Source: Phyto melanocephala (Eukaryota > Arthropoda > Insecta > Diptera > Rhinophoridae). Taken from it: a DNA stretch of 64,000 nt. The notes beneath the pieces were generated by a model. That model was not told the DNA's origin and made no database searches. It worked only from the letters and a program-made list of their open reading frames with translations. Positions 58,101 through 64,000 of this stretch are shown here, in pieces (position 1 is the first letter of the stretch; each line of letters opens with the position of its first letter). The position numbers and the translations under genes were made by a program. The stretch lies in the NCBI GenBank assembly GCA_941918925.1, contig OW799233.1, positions 175,553,235-175,617,234 of the forward strand. Direction: 5' to 3'.

Positions 58101-61100
58101 TATTTGTAAGTATTTTTTTGTAATGTTTTTTAACTGTCCAAAGCTCCAAATTATTTAAAAAGATAATAATTACATAATCGTTCAGATTATAACAGAATTA
58201 AATTAAAAAAAAATTTTTCATGTTTCATTTCATGTTTCAACTACCAAAACTATTCTCCCAAATTGGTAACACTGATCATCTGCAGTACTTCGATAGTTTA
58301 AAAAAAGTTTTTTTTTTATTACAAGTAATAAATGCATCATACGCTTAATAAAAAACTAACAAAGATAAACTTTAATATTGTAACTTGTTTTAGTATTTTT
58401 GTTGTCAAGTGTGTAAAATGTGACAACTGCGTTTACAAATTAACATTAAGTTGCATTTTATTGCAACTTTAAATACGACAAAAGAGAGAGAGAAATAATT
58501 TTTTTTATTGCAACTGTCTTTTTTTTTAGTTTCTTACACAGCATGTGTCTCTATTATTACTCAACGATAGACATGATGTCTCCTTGACTTTCCTTTTGTT
58601 GTGAGAAAAAATTTAACTGTAACTTTAAGCATGATACAGTTTTATTTCAAATCTTTTTTTTCAGTTTTTTTAAATTTCTTTAAATAGAGGATGATTTGTA
58701 CGAAAAAAGAATGGAATAAAAATAATTTAAAATTATATTTAGAAAGAAATTATAAATAATTATCTAAAAAAATATAATTTATCAAACATTTTTTATAGAA
58801 AGAAAATTTATAAAAACAAAATCCATCACAAAAAAATTTATGAAAAAATGTTTCTAATAAGAAAATGTATTTAACATTATCTGTAAAAACAAAATTGAAA
58901 ATTTTCTATAGAAAGAAAATTTTCTTTAGAAAAAAAATGTATCGAAAATAGAAAGAAAATTTTTCGAAAATTTTCTATAGAAAGGAAATTAAGCAAACAT
59001 TTTCAATAGAAATAAATCTACAGAAATTCTATATTAATTCTATTGCATTGAAAATTCTCTATAGAAAGAAAATTTAAAAAAATTTTCTATAGAAAGAAAA
59101 CTTTCTATAAAAACATAATTTATCAAACATATTTAATATAATAAAAATTTATTCTAAATTTTCTATAGAAACAAAATTTATCCAAAAATTTTCTCTAGAG
59201 GGAACATACATCAAAAAAATTTTTAGACAGAGAATAAACTAATAATTTTCTATAGAAACAAAATTTATCAAAAATTTTCTGTAAAACAAGAGTTTATTAT
59301 TTTAAAAATTTTCTATAGAAAGAACGTTTATTAAAAATTCTCTATGTAACAAAAATTTATAAAAAATTCTCTATGGAAAGAAAATTTATTAGAAATTCCC
59401 TATAGATAGATAATTTATAAAAATTTTCTAGAAAAGAAAAATATTAAAAATTTCTTATGGAATAAATATTTAACAAAAATTTTCCATAGAAAGAAGATTT
59501 ATCAAATATTTTTTTAAAATATTCTATGGAAAGAAAATTTAACGAAATTTTTTTTAGATCGAAAATTTATAAAAAAAAACTCTTATAGAACAATAATTTA
59601 TTAAAACTTTATCGAAAAAGTTTTCATATAAGGAAAAAATATTCTCTATAGAAAGAAAATTTATTTAAAATTTTCTGTTAAAATAAAATTTTTTCTAAAA
59701 TACTTTATGAAAAGAAAATGTATCACAAATTCTCTATAGAACGAAAATTTATCAAAAGGTTTTTAAAGAAAAATATCTTTACAATAAAAATGTATTAATA
59801 ATTCTCGGCTTAAAAAAAAATTTTTTAAATTTTCTATAGAAAAATATTGTATCAAAAAATTTCTATAGAGAAAAAATTTATTAATAATTTTCTATAGAAA
59901 GAAAATTTATTAGAAATTCTCTTTAAAAAAAAAACTTAATAAAAAATTTATTACAGAATGCAAATTCTTTAGAAATAAGATTTAATAAAACTTTTCTATA
60001 GAAACAAAATTTATTAAAAATTCGCTATAGAAAGAAAACTTATAAAAAAATTTTTGTAAAAAGAAATTTATTAAAAATCCTTTTTAGAAAGAAAACTAAT
60101 CAAAAATTTTCTATAGAAAGAAATTTATTAAAAATCCTCAATAGAGAAAACAAGTATTGAAAATTCACTTTGGAAAGAAATAAAATAAAAGGAATAAAAA
60201 ATAAGTTAAATAAAATATAACACAAATTTTTTACATATATTAGCGTACATTTTTTTACAGAGAGAAAATTTATTAAAATATTTCTATAGAATTTTTTTAT
60301 TTTTTTTTGAAAATTAGAATTAGAAAATAGAATAGAAAATAGAAAGAAAATCTATCAAAAAATTTATATAGAAAAAAAATTTCTTAAAAAATTTCTAAAA
60401 AAGAAAACGTATGAAGAGTTTTTGAAAAAGTAAAATGTATCGAAAATTTAAAAACAAATATTTAGAGAGAGAATTATTTTATATAAAAAAAATTAACAGA
60501 AAAATTATTATAATTTTTATTTTTGTAAATTTTATATTAAACGTTAATTTTTAAAAAATGTATAAATTGAAATTTATCCTAAATAAAACTACGTATTAAC
60601 AAAAAATATCACATGTCGTTTTAGAAAGTTTTATATAGCGTTTCCTGGTGTCTATTTAAATGGACATTTAAACGTGACTGGGCCATTGTCTTTGGAATAA
60701 ATTTGTTTGAGATCAATTATTTTATTCGGCATTTTTGTCTCATAAATCATTATTACAAGTTGACATTGTTATTGATAAAATATTTAACATAAATTATTGC
60801 CAGCATATCCTTGACAATGGTGTACGAACGCATTATCTACATACTATGTATCTAATGAAAGGGAGGACGTACTACTACTATACACAAAAGCTTTGTTTTG
60901 AGCCAGGCAACAATCACACTAGTATTAAGTTAATGAAATTCTAAATAGAGTGCTCTTGTTAAACAACAAATACAATCAAAATGCTAGTAAAAAAACGGCG
61001 GTCATCTGGTTTTAATTTCAACAATTTCAAGTGGCGTCGAGTGTCTGGTGTGTGCTTTCGCAGGCATGAAAAAAACAAATTAAAAAAAAATAACACTCAC

Positions 61101-62089
61101 AATTTAGAATATGGAGTATTAACTTTATGGTAGTCGTAAACACACTCGCACACATTTTTAAGAGTATAAAAGCTTCGCCAAGTTTTAAGTTTGTCATCAG
61201 TTGCAAATTATTTGCCAATCTACTTCAACATTCAACAATTTCATCCTTTTCTTTTTTTATTTGTGTTTAAACAAATATAAACAAACCTCATCCTTATCAA
61301 CAAAATGTTTAAGCTCGTAAGTGAAAGTGTGTTTAAGTAGTAGAATGGATTCTTAAGAAAAAATTATTGGCGCCACTGACTCTAAAGTCGATGGAGAAGA
61401 TTTTAAATGTTTTTTATTCAATTTGTTTCTTTTGTATTAGTTGTTAGTTGTGTCTATCTTTGCCTTTGCCATTGCTGAGCCTGGTGTAGTGGTAGCTCCT
61501 GCTCCAGTAGTGGCTCATCCCGTAGCCCATGGTCCGGTTATACACCATCATGGCGCCCACGCTGTGCACTCGTAAGTTTACGAATTTAAACAGAATGATC
61601 TCTCTTCTACGTAATACTATTTATAAAAATATTAATATTTCTTTTAGACATGTCATACAGCATCCAGTTCCTGTCAAAACTGTGGTCCATACACCAGTGG
61701 CAGTAGTTAAACCAGTAGTACCTGTTGTGCCCGTTGTTAAACCAGTTGTACCTGTAATACCCGTCCATCATGCCCATCCTGCTGTTGTGGCACATCATTG
61801 AATAGTTTTCTATGAAAACCCCCCTTAACCTAATCCTTAAATGTTCCCCCGTCCATCCTTAAAAAACTCCCTTGACAAAAAAAATGTTTTATATTTATAA
61901 ATAAAAATCTCTTTCGTAATAAAATGAACATTGCCAGAAAAAAACAATTGTTTTTATTGTTTTTCGTTCAAGTGCTTGCAGTTACTTACCTGTCTAGTGA
62001 TACTGCTATAAGACTGTAAACAGATGCTGCCACTGATACACCCTGTATATAGGGTACCGTCTTGCACATTAGCCAACCCAGCATCCATG
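46114..62089 (-). CDS. SIFaR: SIFamide receptor-type neuropeptide GPCR (N-terminal exons outside window)
   Basis: Class A G-protein-coupled receptor. Exons on the minus strand are 62089-61990, 54709-54261, 48797-48623, 48371-47824 and 46331-46114, totalling 1490 nt (about 496 residues), all in phase with GT/AG borders. The first exon seen begins in extracellular loop 1/TM3 ([19 protein letters not shown]) and ends in a DRF motif instead of DRY. Next come TM4 ([20 protein letters not shown]), loop 2 with the Cys of [12 protein letters not shown]5, and a long basic loop 3 ([20 protein letters not shown]). TM6 is [15 protein letters not shown] and TM7 is [13 protein letters not shown], followed by a Cys pair in [11 protein letters not shown]. 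The 200-plus-residue tail carries about ten KQDS-like repeats and ends RNIEIYE. TM1-TM2 and the signal region must be to the right of 64000. Introns are 7.3, 5.5, 0.25 and 1.5 kb and contain a nested gene and many repeats. Confidence 0.9.
46534..47136 (-). mobile_element. 603-bp mariner-type deletion derivative in a SIFaR intron
   Basis: Ends AAGGGTGGCTAAATTTC / complement AAGGGTGGTTAAATTTT with GG(A/G)CCGATGTTG shared inward, flanked by TA on both sides. On the minus strand it joins the first about 70 codons of a transposase to its extreme C-terminus. It lies between the last two SIFaR coding exons. Confidence 0.78.
46600..47030 (-). pseudogene. Mariner-type transposase remnant (N-terminus fused to C-terminus)
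   Basis: [20 protein letters not shown], then [20 protein letters not shown], is the N-terminal helix-turn-helix of mariner-type transposases. After a stop at the deletion point, [24 protein letters not shown] is recognisable as the C-terminal end. The DDE domain is deleted. Confidence 0.68.
47351..47415 (+). repeat. Single end of the GAGTGGAATGCATTTT MITE family
   Basis: ATTAGCCGAGTGGAATGCAT through TTTCATCATCAGCACTC, matching the 42174 and 43669 ends. I find no partner end nearby, so it is a solo or truncated copy within the SIFaR intron. Confidence 0.6.
48798..49367. other. SIFaR intron, right of the TM7 exon
   Basis: AT-rich, no feature recognised. Confidence 0.35.
49368..50370 (+). repeat. 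Dispersed Helentron/DINE-like element, nearly complete copy in SIFaR intron
   Basis: 5' hairpin ATACCCTTCACCTGTGGTG ... AAGGGTATATATAG, then TTTGTCATTCCGTTTG, CCCCATAAAGTATATAT, CTGTCCGTCTGTCTG, and about three internal units with AATATTGGTAT(T/C)AAATGAAG and AAATGGCG. It ends GATTCGGCACGATCGAATG and CTCTTACTTG. The stem has lost one pair relative to the 6191 copy. This is the best copy for a length estimate, about 1.0 kb. Confidence 0.68.
50371..54260. other. SIFaR intron, mostly unassigned
   Basis: AT-rich. A degraded piece of a dispersed repeat lies at about 53150-53330 (AATCAGTCTGTCAGTCATG). At 52424-52450 AAGTAGTGCC is directly repeated. A short Met-start frame at 52530 ([17 protein letters not shown]) ends after 19 codons and is not called. 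ATAC/ATGT tracts lie near 54080-54240. Confidence 0.4.
54710..56025. other. SIFaR intron, no recognised gene
   Basis: AT-rich. A more GC-balanced patch at 55430-55630 (CATGCGGACGCCGCAATTTG) could be an old repeat. It shows no frame of note. Confidence 0.35.
56026..56890 (+). pseudogene. Old mariner-type transposase relic, split by a younger element
   Basis: At 56026 [10 protein letters not shown], stop, IIDF, stop, KFVLC and [20 protein letters not shown] match the N-terminal DNA-binding region of a mariner transposase. [10 protein letters not shown] follows. After the insertion at 56236-56798 the text [11 protein letters not shown] and TPLYYFFMG (56808-56872) resembles the region just before and around the third catalytic residue (ISR...LTPLDYFLWG). 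Many stops. The central catalytic part is missing. Confidence 0.6.
56236..56798 (+). mobile_element. Internally deleted mariner-type element (copy 2)
   Basis: Same ends (AAGGGTCCGCCA) and the same two deletion junctions as copy 1 at 6908-7465: [18 protein letters not shown] joins directly to [19 protein letters not shown], and EATLFYSIF joins to the right end. Here the second catalytic Asp is kept ([11 protein letters not shown]). One frameshift lies near 56540. TA at both sides. Confidence 0.87.
56901..57206. mobile_element. 306-bp MITE, unfilled relative of 42371-43588
   Basis: Matches the older part of the 42371-43588 element (ATATCGTGTGTTAC, AGCGCGCTCTATTTTCTTCT, CATCAGCCGTTG, GCAAAGCAGTCAGCGACGGT). 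Right end GTATTATAGCCTTT, left end shortened (AAGGCATGATTTTACAT). Reads uninterrupted across the site that is filled in the other copy. Confidence 0.75.
57207..58729. other. SIFaR intron, no recognised gene
   Basis: AT-rich. A tiny dispersed-repeat scrap (CAATACCCTTTCC ... TAGGGTATAAT) at 57911-57947. Nothing else identified. Confidence 0.35.
58730..60480. repeat. Degenerate tandem array with palindromic TTTCTATAGAAA core
   Basis: Dozens of diverged units of roughly 28-37 bp, typified by ATTTTCTATAGAAAGAAAAT followed by TTAT(C/T)AAAA. The TTTCTATAGAAA core is a perfect palindrome and is the best conserved part. Units vary in length and orientation is ambiguous because of the palindrome. Arrays like this occur widely in calyptrate flies (from memory). 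Lies in the 7.3-kb SIFaR intron. Confidence 0.85.
60481..61164. other. Upstream region of the nested cuticle-type gene
   Basis: Less repetitive than the array to its left. The frame at 60735-60944 has no domain. It probably contains upstream control sequence for the gene at 61305, but no known motif beyond the TATA box could be assigned. Confidence 0.35.
61165..61202 (+). promoter_or_regulatory. TATA box and initiator of the nested cuticle-type gene
   Basis: TATAAAAG at 61165-61172 and an arthropod initiator-like TCAGTT at 61197-61202 are spaced about 34 bp T-to-A. They lie about 105 bp before the ATG, the normal layout of a strongly induced cuticle gene promoter. Confidence 0.7.
61305..61801 (+). 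CDS. Small secreted Val/Pro/His-rich cuticle-type protein, nested in a SIFaR intron
   Basis: Three exons (61305-61316, 61441-61571, 61648-61801) with GT/AG borders encode 98 residues. The N-terminus [16 protein letters not shown] is a typical signal peptide with cleavage expected after Ala16. The mature chain is low-complexity: [12 protein letters not shown], a [10 protein letters not shown] patch, then [20 protein letters not shown] and tandem KPVVPVVPV units, ending HPAVVAHH. This composition and the short first exon encoding just MFKL are characteristic of small insect cuticle or retinin-like proteins, which are secreted into cuticle or the corneal lens. I cannot place it in a named subfamily. 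A TATA box (61165-61172), an initiator-like TCAGTT and a polyadenylation signal (61900-61905) frame it. It lies in the 7.3-kb SIFaR intron on the opposite strand, just 189 bp from the receptor exon at 61990. Confidence 0.88.
61900..61905 (+). terminator. Polyadenylation signal AATAAA of the cuticle-type gene
   Basis: AATAAA lies 99 bp after the TGA stop, in an A/T-rich 3' UTR. It is the first canonical hexamer downstream of the gene. Confidence 0.6.
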
Positions 62090-62844
62090 CTATAAAAAAG
62101 AAAGAAAAAAAGAAAAATTTGCAACACTGTAGTAAAATCTTTAAACTGTTTCGCGCATTTTGGTTTTTATTTTTCGTATATTGGCTAATTTGGTTGATTT
62201 TGAATAACTAGAAAGCTGAAATTGTATTATTAAAACGACCCTATATAAAATATTACTTAGTAGTCCTAGTAAATTTTTTTATTTTTTTTTTAACTTAACA
62301 TTTTCGTCATACTAAGTACCAACATTTTTAAGAATACATAAGAACATAAAAGGTATTCACGTCAATGGTTCTAGTCTTGCAAAACTGCAAAGTTTTTTTC
62401 AAACATAACAACAACTATATAGAAAAAAAAATTGCAGAAACTTTTACTCTTTGCACTACTTCTAACCTAGTGTGTAAATTTAGAGCAACATTTCGCAAAA
62501 AACATATGTTTAATTGCGTTGCCAATCCTTAAAAAAATTCGTTATTACATAAAAAATTACCAATTATAGCAACTATGAAAAGAAAAATTAACCTTGATGA
62601 AAAGAAAAGAAAAAACAATTTGTTTTTACATCAAAATGAGCTCTGTAGAAAAAAAATATTAAAAGAACCAACATATACAAAAAATTAAAAGATTTTGAAA
62701 TAGTCAATATATAAATTATTTTGCGAAACTAAAAATACACATATAAAAAAATAGTTTTTTTTTTAAATAATTGACGTTTTGATTTGTTTTTAAATTCTTA
62801 TTATATTTTTCATTAACTCTATTAATTTTTTAATTTATATCAAA
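62090..62844. other. SIFaR intron upstream of the TM3 exon
   Basis: AT-rich. No TM1-TM2 exon of the receptor is found between here and the window end. Confidence 0.4.
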
Positions 62845-63027
62845 CATGGTGTAATTATACAAGGTGGCGGTGCCAGCCCAGCTGATTATTTGTTTGTGTT
62901 CTGGAGTATGTCAAACTGCATATTTAAAAAATGATTTCAACTCCGGAGATTGTCAAACTCCATACATAAAAAAAGAGAGACAAAAATTACTCTCCTTTAC
63001 GCTATCACCTTATGTAATTACACCATG
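62845..63027 (+). mobile_element. P-type MITE, complete 183-bp copy with perfect 8-bp duplication
   Basis: Left end CATGGTGTAATTATACAAGG, right end (complement) CATGGTGTAATTACATAAGG. ATATCAAA stands directly before (62837-62844) and after (63028-63035). The right end agrees with the P-element terminus, recalled as CATGATGAAATAACATAAGG, at most positions and keeps the following TG. Internal GCCAGCCCAGCTGATTATTT is shared with the other copies. Confidence 0.88.
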
Positions 63028-63087
63028 ATATCAAATACTTTATAAAACCAAAGAGATACCTGTTAGTTGTAAAATGAATAAAAAAAA

Positions 63088-63300
63088 CAAGTAAGAGTGC
63101 TATATTCGGCCGTGCCAAATCTTATATCCCCTATATACAACCAGAAGTCATGCAATAACAATTGTTTGTATCACCAGTCATCTCATATGAAATACGTACA
63201 TACATACATACATACATTTATGTTTCATTATCTTTATAATCTTTATCCGCTTAAAGACATACCATTGTAAAATTACAAATTGAGTTTATGTATGTTAAAA
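63088..63300 (-). repeat. 3' terminal part of the dispersed CTTG-ended element
   Basis: AACAAGTAAGAGTGCTATATTCG, then the hairpin TTCGGCCGTGCCAAA with one mismatch, CATGCAATAACAAT and a CATACATACA tract. The rest of the element is missing or replaced by the next repeat. Confidence 0.6.
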
Positions 63301-63305
63301 AGAAA

Positions 63306-64000
63306 CTAGCTAATACCCGGTGTGCTTCGCCACCCCCATCGTAATGAAATAAAACTTTTATAGTTCAAAAATATATTTATTTTGCAAGTTTCACGCCCAC
63401 TATAACTAAAGCATCCATTTCTTATCAAAATAGTCATATAGATGTCAAAGCTTCTCGTGCAAAATTTGGGTACTCTAACTGTTAACGCTTCCCGAATATA
63501 CGAATTTTAGTATTTAATTGCTATGAGAGCTGCCACGCCCACTATTTCTAATGTACCCATTTTTTCCAGAAATGTTTATTTGGGTGTCAAAGTTGCTCTT
63601 GCAAAATTTTAATACTCGAATCGATATCGTTTTCCAAATATAGTATTTAATTCATGTGGCCACGCCTACTATTGAAAGTACGCCCATTTTTTACCCAAAT
63701 GTTCGTGTGGATGTCAAAGTTTACCGTACTTAATTTGAAGACTCTAGCTGCATTAACTTTCGTGATATATAATATTTAATACTTATTCTTTAATAGGGCG
63801 TGGCACCCCGCCCACTTACAATTTAAAAATAAAGTATAGCCTATAGTTCCTTCCAGACATACAGAAAGATTCTGTGAAAATTTCAAGGAAATCGGTCCAG
63901 CCGTTTAACCGTCTATAAACCACAAACAAACATACAAACACACATTGATTTTTATATATATACTAGCTAATACTCGGTGTGCTTCGCCACCACAAGTTTT
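63306..64000 (+). repeat. CTAGCTAATAC-type dispersed repeat, one unit plus start of the next
   Basis: CTAGCTAATACCCGGTGTGC at 63306 recurs as CTAGCTAATACTCGGTGTGC at 63963, a 657-bp period. Inside are about three or four sub-units containing GCCCACTAT, CCCATTT(T/C)TT and GTGTCAAAG(T/C)T. It also holds GAAAATTTCAAGGAAATCGG and TCCAGCCGTTTAACCGTCTA, phrases found in many insect repeats. No coding sequence. Confidence 0.65.

Noticed and set aside
62090..64000. Search for the SIFaR TM1-TM2 exons
   Set aside because: Only repeats are seen, so the exons must be right of the window.
1..64000. CRISPR arrays, bacterial operons, tRNA or rRNA genes
   Set aside because: No direct-repeat/spacer pattern, no cloverleaf and no rRNA blocks seen. 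The content is plainly insect nuclear DNA.

Overview
The window is AT-rich nuclear DNA from a higher fly. Genes are small-intron or large-intron insect genes whose proteins read almost like Drosophila orthologues. The repeats (a dispersed element starting ATACCCTTCAC and ending in a hairpin plus CTTG, and degenerate TTTCTATAGAAA arrays) suggest a calyptrate such as a blow fly or house fly relative. The species assignment is an inference.

Genes, left to right. (1) Rab1 GTPase on the minus strand (2128-12952, 3' end outside the window). A 23-nt first coding exon is separated from the rest by a 10.25-kb intron full of transposons. (2) AP-2 sigma clathrin adaptor subunit, complete, minus strand (19559-20120), with a first coding exon that is only the ATG. 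(3) Isopentenyl-diphosphate isomerase, complete, plus strand (20962-21791), divergent from AP-2 sigma. (4) A TatD-family metal-hydrolase homologue, complete in five exons, minus strand (25954-28863), with two expected metal ligands replaced. (5) One isolated, well-formed 89-nt exon on the plus strand (41459-41547) of a gene I cannot name. (6) A neuropeptide GPCR that reads as the SIFamide receptor, minus strand (46114-62089, N-terminal exons outside the window). (7) A small secreted Val/Pro/His-rich cuticle-type gene, plus strand (61305-61801), nested inside an intron of the receptor.

The rest is mostly mobile DNA and its remains. There is an intact Tc1-like transposon (4397-6052). Two copies share one internal deletion of a mariner, and one of them sits inside an older mariner relic. 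Two pogo-type elements lie in inverted orientation around the Rab1 5' end. At 16139-18584 there is a three-level nest of two elements with TAA target duplications and a decayed hAT. Another three-level nest is at 42174-43669, with a paralogous unfilled copy at 56901-57206. Several MITEs are delimited by inverted repeats and target duplications. The most striking is a short family (13.6, 23.3, 23.6, 32.2 and 62.8 kb) whose ends match the P-element terminus and which has 8-bp target duplications; I read it as a P-type MITE family. A 1.7-kb degenerate tandem array lies in the large SIFaR intron.

The host genes do not form a pathway together: trafficking (Rab1, AP-2 sigma), isoprenoid synthesis (Idi) and peptide signalling (SIFaR) are simply neighbours. 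I see no tRNA, rRNA, CRISPR array or bacterial-style operon. All coordinates were read by eye. Exon boundaries come from frame continuity plus GT/AG signals and were not checked against transcripts.
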